Assembly: GCA_016297895.1 (NCBI GenBank)
Contig: JAEDFS010000042.1
Coordinates: forward strand, 1 to 16,609
From: Marvinbryantia sp.
GTDB lineage: Bacteria > Bacillota > Clostridia > Lachnospirales > Lachnospiraceae
Reading direction: 5' to 3'
Length of the DNA: 16,609 nt
The translations under genes and the position numbers were made by a program. Positions 6,676-12,867 of the stretch are shown here, piece after piece (within the stretch, counting starts at the first letter, position 1; each line of letters opens with the position of its first letter). The notes beneath the pieces are model-generated. The model was given only the letters and a program-made list of their open reading frames with translations, searched no databases and was not told the DNA's origin.

Positions 6676-7140
6676 CTACAGCAGAGCAACGCTTACTTTT
6701 ACCACGACTTTTCTGACTGTCATGGCTTCCCCACTGATAATAGCGGGTCTGTGAACATCTGCCGGGAAGAAGATGCTGTAGCATCCCGGCGTTGCTTCTA
6801 TGAATCCTTCATTTTCTACAGATTTGTAGAAAATCAGATCTCTCTCATCGAAACGCTCGTCCACTTCGTAGTTGCCGGTATCCGGAGTAAATCCCAGTCT
6901 TTCTCTGCCGGATGCCAGGAACTGTACGTCCACATATTTCTCATGAACTTCAGGTTTTCCCTCTTCCACCGGCTTGGTCACCGCATCAAAAACCTGCGCA
7001 TAGATATCCTTCCCCTGAATCTCATATACTCCCGGTTCCATAGCATTGAAATCATTGCTTTTCAGATATTCCAGTGCGGTCTGAATTGCCTTCGGATATG
7101 TATTGGTCACATCTTTTGCATAAATTGATGAAAATATCAT
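6676..7140 (-). CDS. yiaL: YhcH/YjgK/YiaL family protein
   Basis: This 154-residue single-domain protein of the YhcH/YjgK/YiaL family has a cupin-like beta-sandwich with a probable metal site. The family core is clear: VHEKYVDVQFLASGRERLGF at about 85-104, and CYSIFFPADVHRP near 122-134, carrying the conserved His and Glu side chains expected to hold the metal. The length is typical. The start at 7140 is preceded by AAGGAG at a normal distance. Members are found in sialic-acid, sugar-acid and hexuronate operons and are thought to act on sugar derivatives (perhaps anomer or epimer interconversion), but the reaction of YiaL is not firmly known. Its place between a dlgD-like gene and TRAP genes copies the E. 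coli yiaK-yiaL-yiaMNO arrangement, which supports the symbol. Confidence 0.88.
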   Translation of the reverse strand: MIFSSIYAKDVTNTYPKAIQTALEYLKSNDFNAMEPGVYEIQGKDIYAQVFDAVTKPVEEGKPEVHEKYVDVQFLASGRERLGFTPDTGNYEVDERFDERDLIFYKSVENEGFIEATPGCYSIFFPADVHRPAIISGEAMTVRKVVVKVSVALL

Positions 7141-7166
7141 GTCTTTTCTCCTTCCGTAAGATATGG

Positions 7167-8171
7167 CTACATTGCCAGTACTTTATCCCAGACTTCCTCG
7201 ATCGCAGGGATTCCAAGTTCCATATTTTCTTTCACAGCCTTTGCAACACGCTCTCCCGGATAGAGTACAGGCTTTCCTTCTTCCAGAGGTTCCGATGTCT
7301 TCAGATCTGCCAGGATCCTGTCCACGATCGCATCCGTCAGTTCCGCAGAATTCATCCTGGATGGATCAATTGCGATCATTACCTGTGACAGACCGATCTC
7401 ATCACTGAATTTGCCGATGTCCGAAACAGCATTGCCGTTTGTCAGAACAGTCGCAATCAGATCAAGCGCAATAGAAATACCGCTGCCCTTCCAGTAACCC
7501 ATGGGAAGTACGCGCCAGGTCTTCTCGATCTCTGCCGGATCTGTGGTCAGGTTTCCATTTGTATCATAACCGCCCGGAACCGGAAGCTGCAGTCCTTTCA
7601 GCTTACAGTCTTCAATTTTACCGTATGAGAACTGAGAAACTGCACAGTCCACAACTACATGCTCACCATTGCTTCTTGGTATGGAAAAGATAATCGGATT
7701 GTTCCCGATCTTTCTGTCACGTCCACCCCAGGCAGGCATATTCGGCATGGTATTCGACCAGCAGATCCCGATGCATCCTGCATCCGCTGCCTGCCAACCG
7801 TAGCTGCCTCCACGCATCCAGTGATTGTTATTTCCCAGTGCTACCAGACCGATTCCATACTGCTTTGCCAGCTCAATGGCACGATCCATGGCACGTTTTG
7901 CATTCAGAGGCCCCATTCCCCGGTGTCCGTTCCAACGTTCCATCATACCCAGGCTCATCTCACAGGTAGCCACATTCTCCGGTTTGATCTCACCTTTATC
8001 CAGATAATCCACCACTCTCGGGAAACGGTTCAGTCCATGAGAGGGAACTCCCGCCAGACTGTTCTGGGTAAAGATATAAGCAGCATCTTCTGCTCCCTTT
8101 TCATCAAATCCTTTTTTCAGAAGTATACGTTTGAATTCCTGAAGCATATCCTCGTACTTGATTCTCAGCAT
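7167..8171 (-). CDS. dlgD: 2,3-diketo-L-gulonate reductase-like Ldh-family oxidoreductase (YiaK/DlgD)
   Basis: This 334-residue NAD(P)-dependent enzyme belongs to the malate/L-lactate dehydrogenase (YlbC/YiaK, Ldh2) family, distinct from the Rossmann-type LDHs. The stretches PSHGLNRFPR (catalytic His45), NNNHWMRGGSYGWQAA, IGICWSNT and LPMGYWKGSGISIALD agree closely, as I recall it, with E. coli DlgD (YiaK), including the His44 region. That protein reduces 2,3-diketo-L-gulonate to 3-dehydro-L-gulonate in the cytoplasm. The length matches. The start at 8171 is preceded by GGAGGAA at about 8 nt. It is the first gene of the five-gene operon, 26 bp from yiaL, and directly follows a promoter/operator region. 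Related family members act on ureidoglycolate, malate or sulfolactate, so the exact substrate could differ, but the YiaL and TRAP neighbours favour the diketogulonate assignment. Confidence 0.88.
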   Translation of the reverse strand: MLRIKYEDMLQEFKRILLKKGFDEKGAEDAAYIFTQNSLAGVPSHGLNRFPRVVDYLDKGEIKPENVATCEMSLGMMERWNGHRGMGPLNAKRAMDRAIELAKQYGIGLVALGNNNHWMRGGSYGWQAADAGCIGICWSNTMPNMPAWGGRDRKIGNNPIIFSIPRSNGEHVVVDCAVSQFSYGKIEDCKLKGLQLPVPGGYDTNGNLTTDPAEIEKTWRVLPMGYWKGSGISIALDLIATVLTNGNAVSDIGKFSDEIGLSQVMIAIDPSRMNSAELTDAIVDRILADLKTSEPLEEGKPVLYPGERVAKAVKENMELGIPAIEEVWDKVLAM

Positions 8172-8205
8172 CTCTAATTTCCTCCAAATTAAATTGAATT
8201 AAACT

Positions 8206-8213
8206 TCGATTGC
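8206..8213. promoter_or_regulatory. Half-copy of the LacI-type operator near the dlgD start codon
   Basis: TCGATTGC repeats the right half of the operator at 8333-8346. The other half is degenerate. It lies about 132 bp downstream of the main operator, between the promoter and the ribosome binding site of dlgD. Confidence 0.35.
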
Positions 8214-8332
8214 CTGAACAATATTGTAGCATGGTTCTCTCTCTTATGCAATATTTTTTGTGTATGATATACAAAAACAGTATCATATTTCTAAGAATAA
8301 TTGTATAAGAAATAGTCTTACGCCAGCTGTGT

Positions 8333-8346
8333 TGCAATCGATTGCA
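8333..8346. promoter_or_regulatory. Perfect 14-bp palindromic operator (LacI-family or cre type)
   Basis: TGCAATCGATTGCA is a perfect palindrome with the central CG typical of LacI-family sites. It begins about 7 bp after the expected start site of the dlgD promoter, a classical repression position. It matches the CcpA cre pattern at all but one position, so catabolite control is a real alternative to the LacI protein encoded at 8507-9499. Confidence 0.75.
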
Positions 8347-8359
8347 TCATTATATTATC

Positions 8360-8388
8360 ATAATAGCAAAAATATACCCTGATATCAA
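8360..8388 (-). promoter_or_regulatory. Sigma-A-type promoter of the dlgD-yiaL-TRAP operon
   Basis: On the minus strand TTGATA (8383-8388) and TATTAT (8360-8365) are 17 bp apart. The start site would be near 8353, leaving a leader of about 180 nt before the dlgD start codon. Confidence 0.75.
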
Positions 8389-8475
8389 CCTCTTTTTTAT
8401 GTCATTTTTTACCATATTTGCGGAGCGAAATCTATACAAAGCGCACAATTTCTGTTATATTTATAGATTCTTTAT

Positions 8476-8489
8476 TGTAATCGGTTGCC
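8476..8489. promoter_or_regulatory. Imperfect upstream copy of the operator
   Basis: TGTAATCGGTTGCC matches the perfect palindrome TGCAATCGATTGCA at 11 of 14 positions and keeps the central CG. It is 18 bp from the stop of the LacI gene and 143 bp centre-to-centre from the main operator, a distance compatible with looping. Confidence 0.5.
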
Positions 8490-8506
8490 ATTTGTGCAGA
8501 TTTACA

Positions 8507-9499
8507 TCAGGTACTTTCCCTTTCCACCACGCTGGTCAGGATCATGATCTTATTTGTCCTCTCTTCTCCGTGCATCGCTGCCCAGAGGATCTCCGCAGCC
8601 ATACTGCTCAGTTCCACAAGACGGTTATCCAGTGTCGTCAGCTTCGGTCTGGATATTTCTCCATAAACAGTGTTATCCACACCTGTCACAGCCACCTCTT
8701 CCGGTACCTTTTTTCCCATGTCGATCAGTGCCCGGATGCCACCCACTGCCGTAAGGTCCACGGAATAGACAATGCCCTCTACATCCGGATGGTCCCTGAG
8801 AATGCGGCAGGCGCTCTCATATCCCGCTTCCATGCTGTTTTCGTGACTTTCATACAGCCAGATATCCTCCTTCTTCCACCCTCCGTACATCATGGCTGTC
8901 ACAAATCCACGCTGTTTTAACCGGTTGGACGGAGAATCCAGATCCATGGAAAAAGCCAGTTTTCTTTTTCCTTTTGAAAACAGCAGATCTACGCACTGGC
9001 CGACTCCCCGTTCCTCATCTGCAATCACGCCATAGACATTCGGCAGATCCAGATGGCCGTTGACAATGACCACCGGAATATTTCCAAGATGCTCCTGGAT
9101 ACTTTTTTTCACCTGCTCTGTTCCAAACATGGAGCCGATCAGAATCGCTCCTTCCACCCGGCGCTCCTCCAGGATCTGGATATACTTTGCCATCTTTTCT
9201 TCCGTATTTCCCGTACTCATGGTAATACAGCAGTATCCTCTCCTGGTCATTTCCTGCTCAATAATATAAGCGCTGTCAATATGGTGTACGATACGGATAT
9301 CCTGCATCAGGATCCCGATGATCTTGCTGGACTGCATCACCAGGCCTCTGGCTGCCTGATCCGGTGTAAAATTGTATTTTTTCATGATCTGCCGTACATG
9401 TTCTCTCGTCTCTGCCTTGATCCCCGGTTTATCATTAAGGACTCTGGAAACCGTACTGGCCGCTACTCCTGCCTCCCTGGCTATATCATAAATCGTCAT
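8507..9499 (-). CDS. LacI-family transcriptional regulator
   Basis: This 330-residue repressor-type protein has an N-terminal helix-turn-helix MTIYDIAREAGVAASTVSRV (residues 1-20) continuing into LNDKPGI. A hinge region (PDQAARGLVMQSS, about 45-57) follows, then a periplasmic-binding-protein-like ligand domain (about 60-330) with family landmarks GIVYSVDLTAVGGIRAL and VAVTGVDNT. The start at 9499 is favoured by GAGGAGG 7 nt upstream and by the exact family N-terminus; an upstream ATG (9541) would add only a basic, non-conserved tail. It lies directly upstream of, and in the same direction as, the dlgD/TRAP operon, whose promoter carries LacI-type palindromes, so it most likely controls that operon. 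The inducer is unknown; an intermediate of sugar-acid breakdown is the natural guess. The closely packed enzymes behind it (9666-11298) are separated by a terminator and have their own GntR regulator. Confidence 0.92.
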   Translation of the reverse strand: MTIYDIAREAGVAASTVSRVLNDKPGIKAETREHVRQIMKKYNFTPDQAARGLVMQSSKIIGILMQDIRIVHHIDSAYIIEQEMTRRGYCCITMSTGNTEEKMAKYIQILEERRVEGAILIGSMFGTEQVKKSIQEHLGNIPVVIVNGHLDLPNVYGVIADEERGVGQCVDLLFSKGKRKLAFSMDLDSPSNRLKQRGFVTAMMYGGWKKEDIWLYESHENSMEAGYESACRILRDHPDVEGIVYSVDLTAVGGIRALIDMGKKVPEEVAVTGVDNTVYGEISRPKLTTLDNRLVELSSMAAEILWAAMHGEERTNKIMILTSVVEREST

Positions 9500-9588
9500 C
9501 CGATACCTCCTCTTTCTTACGCTTTTGCAGTCATCCTTCATTTTAACTGCGTGCCTACCCGGAGCATACCATATTTAAGTTCAAAAAG

Positions 9589-9620
9589 AAAGAGAGGAAA
9601 CATGAACACTTCCTCTCTTT
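9589..9620 (-). terminator. Terminator of the cyclase/reductase operon
   Basis: AAAGAGAGGAA (9589-9599) pairs perfectly with TTCCTCTCTTT (9610-9620) around a 10-nt loop. In the minus-strand RNA the stem runs into a T-rich stretch (TTTCTTTTTG), as expected after the gene ending at 9666. Confidence 0.8.
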
Positions 9621-9665
9621 TGCATCAAAGCATATTCAACAATGCCACCGGCATTCCTGCTGCAG

Positions 9666-10583
9666 TCAGGCTTTTGGTCTTTCTTCCATGGCATGCACCA
9701 GTTCCACGATCATTTCATGGCCCGGTACCGGCATATTTACTTTTTTTGCTGCACGTACAACGGAACCGCTGATCGTATCCACTTCTGTTTTTCTGCCGTC
9801 CCGAAGATCGGCACGGATCGAAGTACATCCGTTGGGAGAGCCCTCGGATGTCTTCCTCACCTTTTCCAGAATAGCTGCCTCATCAAAGCTCAGTCCCATT
9901 GCTTTCGCAACTTCCGCCGCCTCATGTACCAGACGCCGTGTCAGATTCCATGCATGCTCGTTGGCTGCAATAAATCCCATATCTACCTGAAGCACACCGG
10001 TCAGTGCGCTTAAAGACACATTGGTAAAAAGTTTATCCCAGATCAGTTGCTGGATATTCTCATGGATCAGCACATCGAATCCGCAGGAATCAAAGGCTTT
10101 TTTCAGTTTCGGCAGAAATCCTTCTTTATCTTCCTGAAGCATTCCCACATTTGTTCTTCCCTTTCCTCCATGACGCACATGACCTGCACCGAGCACTGCT
10201 CCGTTATCTTCCGTCGTTCCGATGATGATATGGTCTTCCTTTACAAATTCAGACAGGATATCTTCATGTCCGGAACCATTCTGGAGTGTAAGTACATAAG
10301 TGTTTTGTCCGATCAGATTCTGATTTCCTTTCAGTGCTGCCCTTGAAAAAAGTGCTTTTACAAAAAGGATGATCAGATCCACATTTTCCAGATCTTCAGT
10401 GGATGATACTGCCTTCGGTCTGTAAATGACATCTTCTCCGTTCTCCTGAAGGATCAGTCCATTTGCATTGATATGATCCACAATTGCCTGATTGGTATCT
10501 ACCAGATATACTTCATTATTCAGTGACAGATGTCCTCCGTAAATGGAACCCATTGCTCCTGCACCAATTACTGCTATTCTCAT
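9666..10583 (-). CDS. Ketopantoate reductase (PanE/ApbA) family oxidoreductase
   Basis: This 305-residue cytoplasmic enzyme has an N-terminal Rossmann fold beginning MRIAVIGAGAMGSIYGG (GxGxxG at 7-12) and a helical C-terminal domain. Family active-site positions are recognisable: Asn102 in LQNGSG, the catalytic Lys184 in WDKLFTNVSLSALTG, and Glu267 in KTEVDTISG, in the order seen for E. coli PanE (Lys176, Glu256). PanE converts ketopantoate to pantoate with NADPH. However, this family is broad and includes many 2-oxo-acid reductases of unknown role, and no pan genes lie nearby. It follows the cyclase-family gene by 28 bp in the same operon and ends before a terminator. A role in reducing a 2-oxo acid in a small catabolic route with the cyclase-family enzyme is more likely than pantothenate synthesis, but this is inference. 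Confidence 0.85.
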   Translation of the reverse strand: MRIAVIGAGAMGSIYGGHLSLNNEVYLVDTNQAIVDHINANGLILQENGEDVIYRPKAVSSTEDLENVDLIILFVKALFSRAALKGNQNLIGQNTYVLTLQNGSGHEDILSEFVKEDHIIIGTTEDNGAVLGAGHVRHGGKGRTNVGMLQEDKEGFLPKLKKAFDSCGFDVLIHENIQQLIWDKLFTNVSLSALTGVLQVDMGFIAANEHAWNLTRRLVHEAAEVAKAMGLSFDEAAILEKVRKTSEGSPNGCTSIRADLRDGRKTEVDTISGSVVRAAKKVNMPVPGHEMIVELVHAMEERPKA

Positions 10584-10611
10584 GATTTTCTCCTTTCAGC
10601 ACTTCTTCTGA

Positions 10612-11298
10612 TTATCTGGAAAACTCAGCAAGCCCTTCGATGGCATATGCACGGATCGGGCAGGAATCCAGACCTTTGATGGGAAGCGGAGAATAGGACA
10701 TGAAGAAGGTATCCGTGGTGAGCTCCTCCAGGTTCTTCAGTACTTCCAGGAATACCACATTAACTTCCATCAGAACATCGTGAAATGCGCTGACATCTTC
10801 ATTATTGCTTTCAATAGACACACCGTCGCCGAAGCCGACACATTTTACTTTCTTTTCCTTTAACCATTCTGCTGTCTCACGGCAGATAAACAGTCTCTTA
10901 TCCTCTTCCGTATTGGATGCCGGTGTAAACGGAGCAAGCTTCATGGGGGAATCCAGAATTACGATATCCCCTTCCCGGATTCTGTCTCCGCAGGCTTTCT
11001 CCAGATCCTCTCCTTTGATCTTACCGTTTGGCTCCATATGTGTGATATTGACATAGATCGCACGACCCATAAATGTGGTGATCGGCAGAGCCTGCACATC
11101 GCTCCAGTTATCATTGTGATGATAGGGACATTCCACATGGGTTCCCAGATGGCTGGTCAGATCCATGATGGTATGAAAATCAGGAATCGGACCACCTGTA
11201 TTAAAACGGGTCAGACCGCATCTTCTTGTCTCTGTGGCCGGATCCAGCACCTTTGTCAGATCTACTACTCTTAAACCGCCTAAATTCTGTACACTCAT
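10612..11298 (-). CDS. Cyclase-family (kynurenine formamidase-like) metal-dependent hydrolase
   Basis: This 228-residue protein belongs to the cyclase family (Pfam Cyclase), which includes kynurenine formamidase, isatin hydrolase and polyketide-cyclase-like enzymes. The metal-binding signature reads HLGTHVECPYH (50-60): His50, His54 and His60 are kept, but the usual Asp of HxGTHxDxPxH is Glu56. The C-terminal GLDSCPIRAYAIEGL is also family-typical. The length is normal. The start at 11298 has AAGGAGGAG at ideal spacing. It is the first gene of a two-gene operon with the ketopantoate-reductase-like enzyme, under a strong promoter whose spacer contains a GntR-type palindrome. Family members cleave amide or lactone-type bonds with a Mn or Zn ion. 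There are no tryptophan-breakdown genes nearby, so kynurenine is an unlikely substrate; the true one is unknown. Confidence 0.85.
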   Translation of the reverse strand: MSVQNLGGLRVVDLTKVLDPATETRRCGLTRFNTGGPIPDFHTIMDLTSHLGTHVECPYHHNDNWSDVQALPITTFMGRAIYVNITHMEPNGKIKGEDLEKACGDRIREGDIVILDSPMKLAPFTPASNTEEDKRLFICRETAEWLKEKKVKCVGFGDGVSIESNNEDVSAFHDVLMEVNVVFLEVLKNLEELTTDTFFMSYSPLPIKGLDSCPIRAYAIEGLAEFSR

Positions 11299-11350
11299 GA
11301 TAACTCCTCCTTCTTATCCTTTTATATGTGTTTTTCTTACATCTGACCAC

Positions 11351-11379
11351 ATTATACAGCATACCGGTATACCGGTCAA
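11351..11379 (-). promoter_or_regulatory. Strong promoter of the cyclase/reductase operon, with operator in its spacer
   Basis: On the minus strand TTGACC (11374-11379) and a perfect TATAAT (11351-11356) are exactly 17 bp apart. The spacer is largely filled by the palindrome at 11363-11376, so a bound regulator would directly block polymerase. Confidence 0.85.
11363..11376. promoter_or_regulatory. GntR-type operator 1 (perfect palindrome)
   Basis: ACCGGTATACCGGT is a perfect 14-bp palindrome with the GT-AT-AC core common at FCD-type GntR sites. It overlaps the -35 and spacer of the leftward promoter and lies about 55 bp upstream of the GntR start site. Confidence 0.82.
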
Positions 11380-11390
11380 GTGCTTTTTGG

Positions 11391-11419
11391 TTGACATTTT
11401 TACTTTTTTCATGTATTCT
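11391..11419 (+). promoter_or_regulatory. Promoter of the GntR regulator gene
   Basis: TTGACA (11391-11396), a perfect -35, and TATTCT (11414-11419) are 17 bp apart. The start site is expected near 11426, giving a leader of about 48 nt. Confidence 0.8.
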
Positions 11420-11431
11420 GTTTGTAGCAGG

Positions 11432-11445
11432 ACCGGTATACCGGG
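11432..11445. promoter_or_regulatory. GntR-type operator 2
   Basis: ACCGGTATACCGGG repeats operator 1 at 13 of 14 positions and keeps a perfect 12-bp palindromic core. It lies about 6-20 bp after the expected GntR start site, fitting autorepression. Centre-to-centre distance to operator 1 is 69 bp. Confidence 0.8.
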
Positions 11446-11473
11446 TTTCACTCTTATTTTTGGGAGGACTTCC

Positions 11474-12127
11474 ATGATCAATACAAAAAGTCTGCTTCAG
11501 GAACAGGCATATAATACGATAAAAGAAATGATTCTATCCGGTGAGTTAAAGCCGGACACTCTCTATTCAGAAACCAGAATGGCGGCTCAGATCGGAATTT
11601 CCCGTACTCCCATGCGTGAGGCACTCCAGTGCCTGGCCCAGGACGGATATATCACCGTCATTCCAAGCAAGGGGTTTACAATCCGTCAGTTAAGCGAAAA
11701 AGATATGATGGAGACCATCCAGATCCGCTGCGCACTGGAAGGCTTCTGTGTCCAGTTCATTGCATCGGAGATCGAATCCAGAAAAGGGGCCGCTCTCCTG
11801 AATAAACTGGAAAAGCTTCTGGAAAAACAGGAAAAATCCCTGACTGCCAGGGATTTTCCAAAAAGCTTTATGGATTATGATCATGAATTTCATCTTCTTC
11901 TGATCCACTATGTAGATAATTCTGAGATCACGCATCTCTTTCAGCGGCTCATGTACCTGATCCATCTGACGACCCGGGCCGCTTTATCTGTTCCCGGTCG
12001 TGTACAGGCAACGCTGGACGAGCACCGACAGATCTATGAATGCCTGAAAGACGGAGACGGAGACGGCGCCTATCGTTTTATGATTGCTCATCTGATGCTG
12101 CCGCTGAATATGAAAATACCGGTTTAA
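11474..12127 (+). CDS. GntR-family regulator, FadR/FCD subfamily
   Basis: This 217-residue regulator has an N-terminal winged helix (about 5-72) with YSETRMAAQIGISRTPMREA as the helix-turn-helix core and the wing ending in PSKGFTIRQ. A C-terminal all-helical FCD ligand domain spans about 78-210. The FCD metal-site pattern is visible: Asp136, His140, His184 and His206. Such domains bind small carboxylic acids through a metal ion. The start at 11474 has GGGAGG 7 nt upstream; a longer reading from 11234 would run through the promoters and is rejected. The gene is divergent from the cyclase/reductase operon, and two matching palindromes sit one on each promoter, so it very likely represses both and responds to an organic acid of that pathway. 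Its stop codon overlaps the stop of the ABC-transporter ATPase gene on the other strand. Confidence 0.92.
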   Translation: MINTKSLLQEQAYNTIKEMILSGELKPDTLYSETRMAAQIGISRTPMREALQCLAQDGYITVIPSKGFTIRQLSEKDMMETIQIRCALEGFCVQFIASEIESRKGAALLNKLEKLLEKQEKSLTARDFPKSFMDYDHEFHLLLIHYVDNSEITHLFQRLMYLIHLTTRAALSVPGRVQATLDEHRQIYECLKDGDGDGAYRFMIAHLMLPLNMKIPV

Positions 12128-12867
12128 ACATGACGGCGGAACCGTAACAGAAACTCTTTTGTAAGGGGACTCTCCGGGTTTTCAAAGATTTGCCTGGGAG
12201 TCCCCTCTTCTTCGATCACACCGTTTGTCATAAAGATCACATGACTGGATACATCCTTTGCAAAGGCCATCTCATGGGTCACAATAATCATCGTTAACCC
12301 CTCTTCTGCCAGCTGACGCATCACACTCAGCACCTCTCCCACCATCTGCGGATCCAGTGCCGAAGTCGGTTCATCAAACAGAAGTACCTCCGGTTCCATT
12401 GCAAGAGCTCTTGCAATGGCAACTCGCTGTTTCTGTCCGCCTGAGAGCTGTCTTGGCTTGGCATGGATGTATTCTGCCATTCCCACCTTTTCCAGATAAA
12501 AGATGGCCTTTTCTCTGGCTTCCTCTTTGCTGCGCTTTTTGACACGTATCTGTCCTACCATACAGTTGCCCAGCACGGTTTTATTCTCAAACAGATTGAA
12601 ATTCTGGAATACCATTCCCACACAGGAACGATACGCCGGGGCGTTTACATTTTTGTCAGTAATGCAGCTGCCATGATAAAGGATCTCCCCCGAAGAAGGA
12701 ATTTCCAGAAGATTCATACAGCGCAGCAGCGTAGATTTTCCGGAACCGGAGGGCCCGATGATGCAGGTCACATCACCTGTCTTCACTTCGAAATCAATAT
12801 CCCGCAAAATTTGCCGGTTTCCGAAAAACTTGCCAAGATGCCTGACTTTCATGATCGTTTCGCTCAT
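12124..12867 (-). CDS. Polar amino-acid ABC transporter ATP-binding protein (GlnQ/HisP type)
   Basis: This 247-residue ATPase powers the importer encoded by the two preceding genes. All nucleotide-binding motifs are intact: Walker A GPSGSGKST (38-46), Q-loop Gln88 in VGMVFQNFNLF, signature LSGGQKQR (141-148), Walker B VLLFDEP with Glu166, D-loop SALD and the switch His198 in VTHEM. The FQNFNLF and SALDPQMVGEVL wording is characteristic of the polar amino-acid (PAAT) subfamily. Its ATG overlaps the permease stop (ATGA, 12864-12867), so it is translationally coupled. At the other end its stop overlaps the stop of the convergent GntR gene by 4 bp, with no room for a shared terminator between them. 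Confidence 0.94.
   Translation of the reverse strand: MSETIMKVRHLGKFFGNRQILRDIDFEVKTGDVTCIIGPSGSGKSTLLRCMNLLEIPSSGEILYHGSCITDKNVNAPAYRSCVGMVFQNFNLFENKTVLGNCMVGQIRVKKRSKEEAREKAIFYLEKVGMAEYIHAKPRQLSGGQKQRVAIARALAMEPEVLLFDEPTSALDPQMVGEVLSVMRQLAEEGLTMIIVTHEMAFAKDVSSHVIFMTNGVIEEEGTPRQIFENPESPLTKEFLLRFRRHV

Larger units (their letters stand above)
8172..8506. other. Regulatory intergenic region between the LacI gene and the dlgD operon
   Basis: This 335-bp AT-rich stretch holds no credible gene. It contains one strong minus-strand promoter, a perfect palindromic operator and two related partial sites, all described separately. An 8-bp inverted repeat (8429-8436 with 8462-8469) lies between the distal site and the promoter. 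I see no clear terminator for the LacI gene, so some read-through into dlgD is possible. Confidence 0.7.

Noticed and set aside
6590..6784. 65-residue extension of the TRAP binding protein
   Set aside because: It overlaps the yiaL gene and precedes an ideal ribosome binding site and signal peptide at the chosen start.
8429..8469. 8-bp inverted repeat as a LacI-gene terminator
   Set aside because: The loop is 25 nt, the stem is AT-rich, and no T run follows; it may be chance in an AT-rich region.
11234..11473. N-terminal extension of the GntR regulator
   Set aside because: It covers both divergent promoters and operators; the start at 11474 has a good ribosome binding site and fits the family.
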